From assembly GCA_035295745.1 (NCBI GenBank), contig DATGIL010000077.1, positions 1 to 64,000 of the forward strand: 64,000 nucleotides of DNA, in the 5' to 3' direction. The position numbers were made by a program, and so were the translations under genes. The DNA is from JAIQFL01 sp035295745. GTDB lineage: Bacteria > Acidobacteriota > Terriglobia > Bryobacterales > Bryobacteraceae. The stretch's first letter is position 1, and each line of letters opens with the position of its first letter. The notes beneath the pieces are model-generated. The model did no database searches. It was not told the origin of the DNA and saw only the letters and a program-made list of their open reading frames with translations. Positions 18,758 to 28,161 of the stretch are shown one piece after another.

Positions 18758-20062
18758 CTACAGTTTCATCCGTTCCAGCTTGCGGTAAAGCGTCTTACGC
18801 TCGATTCCAAGCAACTGTGCGGCTTTGCTCTTGTTTCCCCCGGTTGCGGCAAGCACTCGCCTGATCTGGTCCTCCTCCGCATCGGCCAGAGTTTCCACCG
18901 GCTTATCCTTAGACTCCATGGTGGTCTGCGCGCGGTACACGGCGTCCGCATCCACCCGATCGGCGAGGATGACCAGGCGCTCCATCATGTGCTGCAACTG
19001 GCGCACGTTTCCGGGCCAGGTGTAGTCCTGCAGCGCCTTGACCCCCGAATCCATCAGCTTGACTTCACGGCTGTAACGGCCGTTGTACTTGTTGATGTAA
19101 AAGCGAGCCAGGAGCGGGATATCCCCACGCCGCTCACGCAGCGGAGGGATTACAATACGCACGGTATTCAGGCGCCACCACAAATCCTCGCGGAATTTCT
19201 CTTCATCCACCATGCGCTGCAGATCGCGATTGGTAGCCGCGATCACGCGCACATCGACCTCTTTCGATCGGGAAGCACCCACCGGGCGAATCTCGTGCCC
19301 CTGCAGAAAACGCAGCAGCGCCAATTGGAAATTCAGCTCGATCTCGCCGATTTCGTCGAGCAGCACGGTGCCGCGATTGGCAGCTTCAAAGACGCCCACA
19401 CGATCGCGATCGGCGCCCGTGTAAGCACCTCGGACCGCGCCGAACAGTTCGCTCTCCAGCAATGACGGCGCAATCGATCCGCAGTCGACCGGAACAAACG
19501 GCTGGGTCGACCTCCGGCTCAAATTGTGGATCATGCGGGCCACCAGTTCCTTGCCGGTCCCGGTTTCGCCTTCGATCACCACCGTGGCATCGGTTGGAGC
19601 CGCTTTGCTGACGATCTTGTAAATCTCCACCATGCCGGGGGAACTGCCGATCATCTGGCTTTCGGGCAGTTCTTCGTCCTCGGCCTCCTCCTCGCGATCG
19701 TCAAACCGCGACTCGGCGCGATGAATCACATCCATCATGTGCTCGAGCTCGAATGGCTTGGCGAGGTATTCGAAAACTCCGCCGCGCGTCGCCGCCATCA
19801 CCGTCTCGACCGTACCACGGCCCGTCATCAGGATCACCGAGCACTCCGGATCCTTCCGTTTTGCGGCTTTCAGTACATCGAGACCAGTACCCTCGTCGAT
19901 GTAAATATCGGAGATGACGATCGGATAGGCGGTATCGCTCAGCCGTTCCATGGCCTCGAAGGTAGTGGATACCGCATCCACGGCGTATCCCTTTTGTTCC
20001 AGTGCCGTCAGGATCGTAAACTGGAGGGCCGGATCGTCTTCGACTAGTAGTAATTTGCTCAT
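18758..20062 (-). CDS. Sigma-54-dependent response regulator (NtrC family)
   Basis: A 434-residue regulator with a receiver domain (residues 1-120, acidic pair at 9-10, phospho-acceptor Asp52 in VISDIYIDEG). A sigma-54 AAA+ domain follows (about 145-370), with Walker A GETGTGKE, the loop GAYTGA (canonical GAFTGA with Phe to Tyr), Walker B LLDEIGE and an arginine-finger region. A C-terminal Fis-type helix-turn-helix reads NKSKAAQLLGIERKTLYRKL. It would activate sigma-54 promoters when phosphorylated by the kinase encoded 32 bases upstream. The ATG at 20062 (MSKLLLVEDD) was chosen over the longer frame start at 20098 because receivers begin at this motif. Confidence 0.92.
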   Translation of the reverse strand: MSKLLLVEDDPALQFTILTALEQKGYAVDAVSTTFEAMERLSDTAYPIVISDIYIDEGTGLDVLKAAKRKDPECSVILMTGRGTVETVMAATRGGVFEYLAKPFELEHMMDVIHRAESRFDDREEEAEDEELPESQMIGSSPGMVEIYKIVSKAAPTDATVVIEGETGTGKELVARMIHNLSRRSTQPFVPVDCGSIAPSLLESELFGAVRGAYTGADRDRVGVFEAANRGTVLLDEIGEIELNFQLALLRFLQGHEIRPVGASRSKEVDVRVIAATNRDLQRMVDEEKFREDLWWRLNTVRIVIPPLRERRGDIPLLARFYINKYNGRYSREVKLMDSGVKALQDYTWPGNVRQLQHMMERLVILADRVDADAVYRAQTTMESKDKPVETLADAEEDQIRRVLAATGGNKSKAAQLLGIERKTLYRKLERMKL

Positions 20063-20094
20063 CAATGCCGTTCCGCCACGATGGGTACGAACGC

Positions 20095-21981
20095 TCACGC
20101 CGCCGCTGGTACCTCGATTGTAAAACAGGAACCCGCGCCTGGCTGGCTGGTTACGCCTATCTTTCCTCCATGCTGCTCCACTATCTGTTGGACGATGGAG
20201 AGGCCGATTCCGGTGCCCGCTTCGCCGGATTCCTCCGCTTTTTTCGTGCGATAAAACTTCTGGAAGATCAGCTTGGCTTCCTTCTGATCCATTCCGATGC
20301 CCTGATCTTTCACGGCGATCCGGACATGTCCCCCGTCCTGCCAGACGGAAACCGTCACCTCGGTCCGCTGGGGCGAGTACTTAACTGCGTTCGTAAGTAA
20401 ATTGTAGCAGGCGTACTCCATCAATTCCCGGTCGCCGGTGAGTTGCAGATCTTCGCTCACCGGAACAAACGATATGGTGATGTGCTTGCGGTCGGCGAGT
20501 ACCCGCACGCGCTCGACGCAGATCTCCATCATCTGTTTCACCGGGATCGGTTCGCGCTTCAATTGCATCTGTCCCGCCGAGAGCCGCTCCACATTGAGAA
20601 AGATCTCGATCATGCGGGCTACCCGCTTGGATTCGGAGTTGATGGTAATCGCAAACTGCTTGCGCTTCTCCTCGTTGAGCGTGTATCGCGAGAGCAATTC
20701 GCTGGAGCCCTGAATCGTCGCCAGCGGCGTACGCATTTCGTGGGTGACGAAGTGCATGGCCTGCTGGTAGCGCTCGCGCGCCGACTGTTCTACCAGCCAG
20801 TTGCGGCGCACCACCAGGTGGTAATACCCCGCTGCCGCCATCGTGGTGAGCACCGCCACCGAGGCCGGCATCGCCAGCGGAAACACCAGGCGATGTCGAA
20901 ACGCCAGGTAAGGGACCAGTTGAGCCGACGCGACAATCGCCACCGCCGCGGCGTAAGCGCTCCAACCGGGCAGATACCGGAACGCCAGGCCCGCGGCGAC
21001 CGCCAGTATCAGACTGAAGAGCACCACCCAGAGGTCCGACACCTCCGAAATGAACAGCCCCTGGGCCATGGTTTCGAACGCCTCTGCGTTGATTTCGATT
21101 CCGGTGACGTAGACGTCCGGACTGGTCGGCGTCAGCAGGCGGTCGCGAACCTCGGTGGGCGCAGTCACACCCACGAAGACGACCTTGCCCGCGAATGCCT
21201 GGGCTCGCTCCGGGTGTTGGATCAAGTCGATCAGCGAGACCCGGCCGATTGGGTTCATGTTGCCCGGCAGGAACCGCACGCGCATGAGCCGGTCCTCATT
21301 GTCGATTCCGACGTTGCGGGCGATCCAGGGCGAACTCTCCACCGGAATCGTCGTCGCCCCTACCTGCAGGTCGTAGGAATGCGACGCCTGCAGAATCTCT
21401 GCGTTCCTGCTCAGCGCAAAGGCCCAGAGAGACAGGGCAAACCGCTGATCGTGGCCCGAGCGTTTCAGCAGAGGAATCGCCCGCGTGCGGGAGTCGCCCG
21501 GATCGGGCTGCGCGTGTACGTGTCCCACTTTTTTAGCGCAATTCGCAAACTCGGGACGCGGATTCTCCCATTTGCGGCCATCCAGGATAAGTTCAGAAGA
21601 GAGCACCATGTTCGGCGTGGCACAAAGTGCATCCGCCAGGGATCGGTCCACCGCGGCATCTTCACTTTGATCCGCCAGGACGATGTCGACCGCCACGGCT
21701 TTGGGCTTGGCAGGGGCAAGCAATCGCAGAGCTTCGGCTAGCGGCTTGCGAATCCCATGCATGCCTCCGGGAATCGCGGAGAGTGAGTTCTCGTCGACTG
21801 CCAGCAGCACCGATTGCGTCTGCCATGGCGGCGGCTGATACAGGCGGAACATCAGGTCGTAGGCGGCATTGTTGAGGGTCGGCCCGAGCGCCCAACTCCC
21901 GATTACGGCAATCAGAAATGCTCCCGCCAGGAGCCCGACGTAAGATGCCGTACGCTTCCAGCCCCGCCGTTCCATGCTCAA
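20095..21981 (-). CDS. CHASE2-domain sensor histidine kinase
   Basis: A 628-residue membrane kinase with an N-terminal transmembrane helix (13-33) and an extracytoplasmic CHASE2 sensor domain (about 40-310, with VLLAVDENSL, AVDIVLADQS, GKVVFVGVTAP). Three transmembrane helices follow (about 320-390), then HisKA with the H-box HFVTHEMRTPLATI and the HATPase domain (N-box NLLTNAVKYSP, G boxes KDQGIGM and GTGIGLSIV). CHASE2 senses unknown extracellular cues. It is transcribed just ahead of the NtrC-type regulator and forms a two-component pair with it. The start at 21981 is MSMERRG; a second ATG lies two codons in. Confidence 0.92.
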   Translation of the reverse strand: MSMERRGWKRTASYVGLLAGAFLIAVIGSWALGPTLNNAAYDLMFRLYQPPPWQTQSVLLAVDENSLSAIPGGMHGIRKPLAEALRLLAPAKPKAVAVDIVLADQSEDAAVDRSLADALCATPNMVLSSELILDGRKWENPRPEFANCAKKVGHVHAQPDPGDSRTRAIPLLKRSGHDQRFALSLWAFALSRNAEILQASHSYDLQVGATTIPVESSPWIARNVGIDNEDRLMRVRFLPGNMNPIGRVSLIDLIQHPERAQAFAGKVVFVGVTAPTEVRDRLLTPTSPDVYVTGIEINAEAFETMAQGLFISEVSDLWVVLFSLILAVAAGLAFRYLPGWSAYAAAVAIVASAQLVPYLAFRHRLVFPLAMPASVAVLTTMAAAGYYHLVVRRNWLVEQSARERYQQAMHFVTHEMRTPLATIQGSSELLSRYTLNEEKRKQFAITINSESKRVARMIEIFLNVERLSAGQMQLKREPIPVKQMMEICVERVRVLADRKHITISFVPVSEDLQLTGDRELMEYACYNLLTNAVKYSPQRTEVTVSVWQDGGHVRIAVKDQGIGMDQKEAKLIFQKFYRTKKAEESGEAGTGIGLSIVQQIVEQHGGKIGVTSQPGAGSCFTIEVPAAA

Positions 21982-22066
21982 CTCTCAGTATAGAGGCGTA
22001 CCAGTCGCGGTTTTTCGACAGTGGCCAAACCACCTTTCGCAAGCTTTTGGTAGGCTGGTCATTCCT

Positions 22067-23824
22067 ATGAAAAAACAACTGGCTTTTTACCTGCTGGCGA
22101 CGGCGGCCGCCTGGGCTGCGCCGCCGGCGATTCGGAGCGGAGGCGTGGTCAATGCCGCCACCAACGCTCCACTCGGCACCGCGGGCTCCGGAATCGCCCA
22201 AGGCTCCTATTTCGCGATCTATGGTTCGGGCTTGGGGCCGGACACGTTCGCCAGCGCGAGCATACCGTATCCCACCACGCTCGGCGGCGCTTCGGTGACA
22301 GTCACCCCGGCGAGCGGCGCCGCGGTGCAGGCGTTTCTCACCTATGCGCAGGCCGGACAAATCAACGCAATTTTGCCCTCGACGACGCCGCTCGGGGGCG
22401 CGACGGTGACTGTCACTTACAACAACGCCACCAGCACCCCGGCAAAGATCACGGTCGTCCAATCGAGCTTCGGCACTTTCTCGACAGGCTATCCGATTGG
22501 CGCCGCCGCCATCATCAATGTCAACACAGCGCCCCTCTACAATCTGCTCACCAACGCGGCGAACACGGGGGATGTTCTGGAACTCTTCGGCACGGGGCTC
22601 GGTCCCATTACCGGCGGCGACAACACCGCTCCCGGCGTGGTCTCGCCCAGCGGAATCGACGTGAAGATCCTGGTCGGAGGTACCGTGGTGACGCCGCTGT
22701 ACGCAGGCCGCTCGCCGCAATATCCCGCATTGGATCAGATCAACTTCGTGCTTCCCTCCGACCCCGGCATTCCGGACGGATGCTTCGTACCAATTGCCGT
22801 GCAGGTGAACGGCGTGGTGGGAAACTACGCGACTTTTTCGAAAGCCACGGGCAGCCGGACGTGTCCCGCGCCGCTGGGCCTGACTCCCACAGCGCTCGCG
22901 AAGCTCGATCAGGGCGGGAAGTTGAACGTGGGCGCGTTGACGCTGGCGCGCAGCACGATTCTGGCCAGCATCGTCGGAGGATTGAGCATCCCGATTAACG
23001 CGGCCACCGAGCAGGCAGGGGGCGTGTTTGCCTCCTTCGGCACCAGCGACCTGTTCGGTTTGCTGCAGACCCCGGGCGCCATTCCGCCGCTGAATGCGGC
23101 GGGCACGTGCCTGGTGCAGACGGAGCCCTCTACGGCCGCGCCTACCAGCACCATACCGCCCATCGTGAAGTTCCTGGATGCGGGCAGCAAGCTCACGCTT
23201 TCCGGCCCTAATAACAAGGCTCAAGATCTTCCGTCGCAGGCCAATGTGGGATACGCGGCGTTCCTGGCGCAGAGCGGCGCCACCCTGTTCGGGTTGCAGA
23301 TTCCGGGCGTGCCGACAGTGCCCGCGGGAGTTCCTGCGACTTACATCGAGCCGGGAGGCTGGACAATCAAAGGCTCAGGAGGCGCGGATGTGGGAGCTTT
23401 CACCGCCAGCATCACGGTGCCAGCGGCGCTGAATTGCAGCCCGAGTTGCGATATCACGGCAATCGACCGGACGCAGCCGTTGGTCATTCAATGGACAGGT
23501 GGTGGTGGCAGCCAGGACTATGTCGAGGTCGCGGGTGTGGCGACCACCGCTTCACTGGCGGATCCCACCAAGAATGTGGCCGTCCTGTTCGAGTGCACGG
23601 CCAAGGCGAGCGACGGGACGCTCACGGTTCCGGTGAGCGTGCTGAGCCAGATGCCCACCAGTTCGGCCGATGCGCTGGCGCCCAATACCGGCGCACTTCT
23701 GGTGATCAACGGCCTCGGCAATTCGGACGCCAGTTTCACGGCGCCTCTGACGGCCGGCGGCGTTCTCGATGCGGGCTACTTCGGCTACACTTCCGTGCGA
23801 ACGAAGCTCATGCAGTACAAGTAA
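22067..23824 (+). CDS. Secreted protein with Solibacter-type TIGR03437 repeats
   Basis: A 585-residue secreted protein with a signal peptide (MKKQLAFYLLATAAAWAAPP). It has two beta-sandwich units of the TIGR03437 kind: GGVVNAAT, YGSGLGPDT, TYAQAGQINAILP in the first; LFGTGLGPITGG and YPALDQINFVLPS in the second. The family is strongly expanded in Solibacter and relatives and usually forms C-terminal modules of large extracellular proteins; here it is N-terminal, followed by a 300-residue region of unknown type. Function is unknown; adhesion or surface display is inference. The start at 22067 was chosen for the signal peptide. It is divergent from the histidine kinase gene. Confidence 0.8.
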   Translation: MKKQLAFYLLATAAAWAAPPAIRSGGVVNAATNAPLGTAGSGIAQGSYFAIYGSGLGPDTFASASIPYPTTLGGASVTVTPASGAAVQAFLTYAQAGQINAILPSTTPLGGATVTVTYNNATSTPAKITVVQSSFGTFSTGYPIGAAAIINVNTAPLYNLLTNAANTGDVLELFGTGLGPITGGDNTAPGVVSPSGIDVKILVGGTVVTPLYAGRSPQYPALDQINFVLPSDPGIPDGCFVPIAVQVNGVVGNYATFSKATGSRTCPAPLGLTPTALAKLDQGGKLNVGALTLARSTILASIVGGLSIPINAATEQAGGVFASFGTSDLFGLLQTPGAIPPLNAAGTCLVQTEPSTAAPTSTIPPIVKFLDAGSKLTLSGPNNKAQDLPSQANVGYAAFLAQSGATLFGLQIPGVPTVPAGVPATYIEPGGWTIKGSGGADVGAFTASITVPAALNCSPSCDITAIDRTQPLVIQWTGGGGSQDYVEVAGVATTASLADPTKNVAVLFECTAKASDGTLTVPVSVLSQMPTSSADALAPNTGALLVINGLGNSDASFTAPLTAGGVLDAGYFGYTSVRTKLMQYK

Positions 23825-23900
23825 TCGGGCCGGGGCACCCGCCAGACTGTGACGCTTTCCTCCGCTGGCTGCCAGCCGAGCGTCGACACGAGCTAACGGC

Positions 23901-23949
23901 AGGTCGGTGATCCGCCCCCACGTGGAGCAAGTCACCGACCTTGTATACT
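23901..23949 (+). promoter_or_regulatory. 10-bp inverted repeat followed by a -10 box
   Basis: AGGTCGGTGA (23901-23910) and TCACCGACCT (23932-23941) are exact complements. TATACT at 23944-23949 follows and ends 7 bases before the ATG at 23957. The hairpin may end the upstream transcript or be an operator over the promoter; the short distance suggests a leaderless mRNA. Confidence 0.4.
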
Positions 23950-23956
23950 GTCTGAA

Positions 23957-24841
23957 ATGATAGGGCGATGGGTGTTGGGGGCAGTTCTGTCTGCCTTGCT
24001 GTTATCTTCCTGCGCGAACCAGAGTGCGGCGCCGGGCGGTGGACTGCACGCGACCGTTCAGATGCGCGACGGAAGCACGCTCGTTGGCACGGTGCTGTCC
24101 ACGTCGACGAACGAAATCTCGTTTCGTGGCGATGACAACGTCACGCGCACGATCCAGATGAGCGCCGTGAGATCGGTCGACTACGGCGACGCGCCGGCCA
24201 CCACGGCGGGCGGCGGAGGAACGCCGCCGCCAGCTCCGCCACCCGACGGTGCGGCTCCGGATCCCGTTCACGATCAGCACTACCACCCCACCGAGCCGGT
24301 GATCACCACCAAGACTTACGTGGTGCCCGCAGGCGCTCAAATCTCCGTGCGGAACGAGGAGACCATCGATTCCGCGAAGGCGGTGGAGGGGCAGACTTTC
24401 GCTGCCGAAGTGACGCGCGACGTCAAAGACAGCGCGGGAGACGTGGTGATTCCGCACGGCGCCAACGCCCAGATCATCATCAGGTCTGCAGCCAAGGGTG
24501 GGCACTTCCGGGGAGCGTCCGACCTGATACTCGATCTGGTTTCGGTCTCGGTAAACGGACAACTCTATCAGCTCGACACCACGGATATCGCGGAGAAGGG
24601 CAAGGATGGGGTGGGTACGAATCGGCGCACGGCGAAGTTCGCCGGGGGCGGCGCGGCAATCGGTGCGATCATTGGAGCCATCGCCGGGCATGGGAAAGGA
24701 GCCGCGATCGGCGCCGGCTCGGGCGCGGGGGCTGGCGTGCTCACGGAGCTGGTGACGAAAGGGCCCTCTGTGCGGGTGCCGGTGGAGAGCGTGCTGACGT
24801 TCAAGCTGGAAAGACCTTTGCAGGTGACGGCGGCGCAATAG
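23957..24841 (+). CDS. Lipoprotein with glycine-zipper segment
   Basis: A 294-residue predicted lipoprotein: signal peptide with a lipobox ending LLSSC (Cys20). A short SH3-like beta motif follows (MRDGSTLVGTVLSTSTNEISF), then a Pro-rich linker (about 85-105). A beta domain reads YVVPAGAQISVRNEETIDS, found in many acidobacterial envelope proteins. A glycine-zipper stretch (GGGAAIGAIIGAIAGHGKG) near 230-265 ends the protein with a last strand. Glycine zippers insert in or pack on membranes, so an outer-membrane or envelope-stability role is likely but unproven. A good -10 box sits just ahead of the start with no ribosome binding site. Confidence 0.78.
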   Translation: MIGRWVLGAVLSALLLSSCANQSAAPGGGLHATVQMRDGSTLVGTVLSTSTNEISFRGDDNVTRTIQMSAVRSVDYGDAPATTAGGGGTPPPAPPPDGAAPDPVHDQHYHPTEPVITTKTYVVPAGAQISVRNEETIDSAKAVEGQTFAAEVTRDVKDSAGDVVIPHGANAQIIIRSAAKGGHFRGASDLILDLVSVSVNGQLYQLDTTDIAEKGKDGVGTNRRTAKFAGGGAAIGAIIGAIAGHGKGAAIGAGSGAGAGVLTELVTKGPSVRVPVESVLTFKLERPLQVTAAQ

Positions 24842-24913
24842 TCTCCTCGAGACGAGAGATCACGGGACGCGCACGCCGCCAACCACTTCATGCTGCAGAT
24901 GGTGGACGCCCGA

Positions 24914-24964
24914 AAAGTCTCGACAAGAGTGTCGAGACGGCAAACAGAGTGTTTGCGCCACGTC
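24914..24964 (+). repeat. Double-hairpin repeat, copy 1
   Basis: Hairpin GTCTCGAC...GTCGAGAC (24918-24939), then hairpin GCAAAC...GTTTGC, ending in the invariant GCGCCAC. It is one of three copies (others at 31804-31852 and 31935-31986) that keep the same skeleton while the stem sequences change in a compensating way. It sits between two convergent genes. Confidence 0.65.
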
Positions 24965-24995
24965 ACAGTTCAAGGCAAGCTTCCAAACGCAGAAA

Positions 24996-25751
24996 CTATC
25001 GCTGGCTCAATCCGCCATCGACCGCGAGCGTCTGGCCCGTGACGAAGTTCGACGCCTTGAGAAAGTACACTACCGCTTCCGCGATCTCGGCTGGTGTGCC
25101 GCCGCGTCGCGCGGGCGTGATGTCGATCATACGTTTTCCCCGTTCGTCGATGTCGTCGAACGGGATCACGCCGGGAGCCACGGAGTTGACTGTGATTGTG
25201 GGCGCAAAGGCTTTGGAGAGGGCGCGCGTCAGCATGATCACGCCGGCCTTCGAAGCGCAATAGTGGGCGTGCTCCGCCCAGGGCCGGATGCCGCCGAGGG
25301 AACTCAAATTCACGATCCGCCCGCCGCCTGTCTCGTGCATGAGCCGTGCGCCATTCTGGCAGCAGAAGAACACCGCTTTCAGATTCACGGAGTGAATGAA
25401 GTCCCAGTCCTCCTCGGTAATGTCGAGCGGATCGAAGCGGGTGAAGCGAGCCGCGTTGTTCACCAGCCCATCGAGCCGCCCCAGACGCCGCTTCAATTCG
25501 TCGAACATGCGGCCGATTTCGGGAACGCTCTCGAGATTCGCGCGAAACAATTCGGCGCCGCCGCACTCCTCGGCAGTCTCGCGAGCCTCACGCTCCGAAT
25601 GCTGATAGTGGATGGCGACGCGAGCTCCCTCGCGTGCCAGACGTAGTGCAATACCGCGGCCGATGCGCTTGGCCCCTCCGGTCACCAGGATCACCTTGCC
25701 GGCGAGGCTTGCGGAGGACTCATGAGGTGTTTCAAGCGATGGGCTCTTCAT
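24996..25751 (-). CDS. Short-chain dehydrogenase/reductase (SDR)
   Basis: A 251-residue classical SDR with the cofactor motif TGGAKRIGRG near residue 20, NNAAR (NNAG equivalent), the catalytic serine in IVNLSSLGG and the YCASK active-site motif, then the typical APGVIPF loop. The basic residue after the Gly motif and the RIGRG pattern suggest NADPH preference, like FabG or pteridine reductases; the substrate is not evident. It is the last gene of the mazG-GNAT-enolase-MFS-SDR run and overlaps the MFS gene by about 20 bases, so it is translated from the same mRNA. The ATG at 25751 is used; another lies at 25760. Confidence 0.85.
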   Translation of the reverse strand: MKSPSLETPHESSASLAGKVILVTGGAKRIGRGIALRLAREGARVAIHYQHSEREARETAEECGGAELFRANLESVPEIGRMFDELKRRLGRLDGLVNNAARFTRFDPLDITEEDWDFIHSVNLKAVFFCCQNGARLMHETGGGRIVNLSSLGGIRPWAEHAHYCASKAGVIMLTRALSKAFAPTITVNSVAPGVIPFDDIDERGKRMIDITPARRGGTPAEIAEAVVYFLKASNFVTGQTLAVDGGLSQR

Positions 25752-27027
25752 GTACTTCAATCTCCTGCGGATCGATTCCTTCTCTCACCGGCTCGGGCAA
25801 TCGGCCGGTCACGTGCGCCCAACCCCAAAAGATCGCAGTCGTGGAACTGAGCACGCCGGCAATCGCACCAATTGTCCTCGGATCCCAATACTGCGACGCG
25901 ATTCCCGCGGCCATCATCGAGAGCATCATGACAGACCATTGAGTGGATTCCATGGTGGCGAAAACCCGTCCGCGGAATCCGTCGGGAACTACGCGCAGCA
26001 ACTGCCACATGTTGAGCGTAGAGCTCACGCCCACCGCCGCGCGGGAGAGTCCGATCAGAACCAGTGCCCACCCGAAAAACCGCATCTGGCTGAACAACAC
26101 ATATGACCCGCCATGCACCACATAACACACGATAATGGTGCGCTTGTAATTTTGAAAGCTGAGTTTTTTGCCGACGGTATAGGCCAGCGCGCCGCCGCAC
26201 ACCAGGCCCACTCCGGCACAACCTTGAATCATGCCCAGGCCCGCGGGACCGCGATTGAAGACCAGTTCGCCGAACACACTGAACAGAATCTGCGCCGCGC
26301 CGCCGCCCGTGGCCCATCCGATATTCACCATCAATAGCCCCAGGATCAGGGGCACCGAGCGCATGTATTTCAAACCTTCGACGTACTCGTGCCACGGCCT
26401 CACCACCTGGGCTTCCGTCAGGGAACGCCGCGCCGGTCGAAAACCGTGGCCCGGCAGAAACAGGCGCGAGATGCAAATCGCCGAGATCACGAATGACAGC
26501 GAGTTGCCGAAGAAGGCCCATGCGTAACCGAATTGTGTCACGCTGGCGCCTCCGAGCAAAGCTCCGAGCGCCAGGGTGGTCCAATTAGTGGTCTGCGTCA
26601 GCGAATTGGCGGTGTGCAGTTCCTCACTGGTGGCGATGGCCGGCAGAATGGAGGCGCGGCCGCTGGTGAAGAATGGCGAGGCGACCATTAAAAGCCCGCT
26701 CAGCACGTACAGCATCCACGTCTTGTGGCCGTGGATCGTGAGGATGAACAACATGGCGACCACCGCGCGGATGAGGTCGCTGGCGATCATCACGCGTTTG
26801 CGGTCGAAGCGATCGAGCACCACGCCGGCCAGCGGTCCCACCAGCATTGCCGGGATGGCGCGTGACAGCATCACGCCGCTGACCACTAGTCCAGACCGGG
26901 TAGTGGCGACCGCGAGGCTGAAAACCGCTACGTTGTTAAAGTGATCGCCGACTTCGCTGACTACTTGTCCGATCCAGGTGTTCCGGTAGTTGCGATTCTC
27001 GCGCAGAAGAGAGACGAACGCGTTCAT
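25732..27027 (-). CDS. MFS transporter (MFS_3/EntS-like)
   Basis: A 431-residue protein with about 12 hydrophobic segments and the motif VVLDRFDRKRVMIASD between helices 2 and 3, the MFS signature. The N-terminus NRNYRNTWIGQVVSEVGDHF matches the EntS/MFS_3 group of small-molecule exporters. The downstream SDR and upstream enolase genes suggest that it may move the product or substrate of that small pathway. It is separated from the enolase gene by 24 bases. Confidence 0.85.
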   Translation of the reverse strand: MNAFVSLLRENRNYRNTWIGQVVSEVGDHFNNVAVFSLAVATTRSGLVVSGVMLSRAIPAMLVGPLAGVVLDRFDRKRVMIASDLIRAVVAMLFILTIHGHKTWMLYVLSGLLMVASPFFTSGRASILPAIATSEELHTANSLTQTTNWTTLALGALLGGASVTQFGYAWAFFGNSLSFVISAICISRLFLPGHGFRPARRSLTEAQVVRPWHEYVEGLKYMRSVPLILGLLMVNIGWATGGGAAQILFSVFGELVFNRGPAGLGMIQGCAGVGLVCGGALAYTVGKKLSFQNYKRTIIVCYVVHGGSYVLFSQMRFFGWALVLIGLSRAAVGVSSTLNMWQLLRVVPDGFRGRVFATMESTQWSVMMLSMMAAGIASQYWDPRTIGAIAGVLSSTTAIFWGWAHVTGRLPEPVREGIDPQEIEVHEEPIA

Positions 27028-27051
27028 CGCGGCCCGAGTGCGCGACAGCGG

Positions 27052-28161
27052 TCAGGCAAGAGTCTCCTCCCGGACCGTGATGCTGCGGATGTAGTCATGA
27101 TCGAGTTCGTAGCCCAGGCCGGGCTCGTCTCGAATTTCGATGGTACCGCGGGGTGTGGTCTCTACCGCCGGGTGGATGATGTCGCGCTTCCAGTAGCGCT
27201 TGCTCGCCGAGACGTCACCGGGCAGCACGAAATTCGGCAAGGTCGCCAGCGCGATATTATGCGCCCGGCCGATTCCAGCCTCCAGCATGCCGCCGCACCA
27301 TACCGGAATCAACGCCGCCTGTGCCACATCGTGCACCCGTCGCGACTCCGCGAATCCGCCCACGCGCCCGAGCTTGATGTTGATAATGCCGCAAGCGCGC
27401 AGTTTCACCGCCTGTTCGGCATGATGCGCCGAACGGATGCACTCATCCAGACAGATCGGCGTTTTCAGATGCGACTGGAGTTCGGCGTGATCGATGATAT
27501 CGTCGTGGCTGAGCGGCTGCTCGATCATCATCAGGTAAAAGTCGTCGAGGCGGCGCAAGTGCTCCGTGTCGGCCAGGGTGTAAGCCGAGTTGGCGTCGGC
27601 CATGAGCTTGATCGACGGAAAGCGCTCGCGCACCTGTCGCACCACGTCGACATCCCAACCGGGCTTGATCTTCATCTTGATGCGCTGATATCCGGCGGCC
27701 AGTTCGACAGCAATTTTCTCGAGCAACTGCTCGACGGAGTCCTGAATCCCAATGGAAACGCCGCAGGGAATCTCGCGCCGCGCGCCGCCCCCGATCTTCT
27801 TCCAAAGAGGCACGCCCTCAAGACGCGCCGCCAGGTCCCACACGGCCGTCTCGAGACCGGCGCGCGCCATTTTGTGGCCACGGATGTGCGCGGTGAGTGG
27901 ATAGACCGCCTCAGGGCTCTGCAGCTCACGTCCCAATACGCGGGGCGCGACGTAATCGCGCAGAATCGGCCATGCCGAGCCGGTCCACTCCTCGTTGTAA
28001 AAGGGATTCTCGCCGGCCGTGACTTCGCCCCATCCTGAGACACCGCCGCTCACTACTTCCACCAGGATGATGTCCCGCTGATAGGTGCGCGAAAAGCTGG
28101 TCTCGAAGAAATGCACCAGGGGCATGCGGATTTGGCGCAGCGTGATCCGTTCCAGTTTCAT
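27052..28161 (-). CDS. menC: MenC/N-acylamino acid racemase-like enolase-superfamily enzyme
   Basis: A 369-residue member of the o-succinylbenzoate synthase/N-acylamino acid racemase group. Visible catalytic and metal residues are the KxK motif (IKMKIKPGW), metal ligands in MADANSAY, IEQPL and CLDEC, and the second acid/base lysine in INIKLGRVGG. The N-terminus MKLERITLRQIRMPLVHFFETSF is typical. The frame could be read much further upstream, but the ATG at 28161 overlaps the GNAT stop by 4 bases (ATGA) and matches the family start. No other menaquinone genes are near, and the adjacent GNAT (COG3375-like) is a known companion of N-acyl-amino-acid racemase-type enzymes, so menC is a tentative symbol. 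Confidence 0.82.
   Translation of the reverse strand: MKLERITLRQIRMPLVHFFETSFSRTYQRDIILVEVVSGGVSGWGEVTAGENPFYNEEWTGSAWPILRDYVAPRVLGRELQSPEAVYPLTAHIRGHKMARAGLETAVWDLAARLEGVPLWKKIGGGARREIPCGVSIGIQDSVEQLLEKIAVELAAGYQRIKMKIKPGWDVDVVRQVRERFPSIKLMADANSAYTLADTEHLRRLDDFYLMMIEQPLSHDDIIDHAELQSHLKTPICLDECIRSAHHAEQAVKLRACGIINIKLGRVGGFAESRRVHDVAQAALIPVWCGGMLEAGIGRAHNIALATLPNFVLPGDVSASKRYWKRDIIHPAVETTPRGTIEIRDEPGLGYELDHDYIRSITVREETLA

Noticed and set aside
20443..21741. 432-residue open frame on the plus strand
   Set aside because: Antisense to the CHASE2 kinase; His/Arg-rich, no recognisable domain.
21662..23224. 520-residue open frame on the minus strand
   Set aside because: Antisense to the TIGR03437 gene and the edge of the kinase gene; compositionally a shadow.
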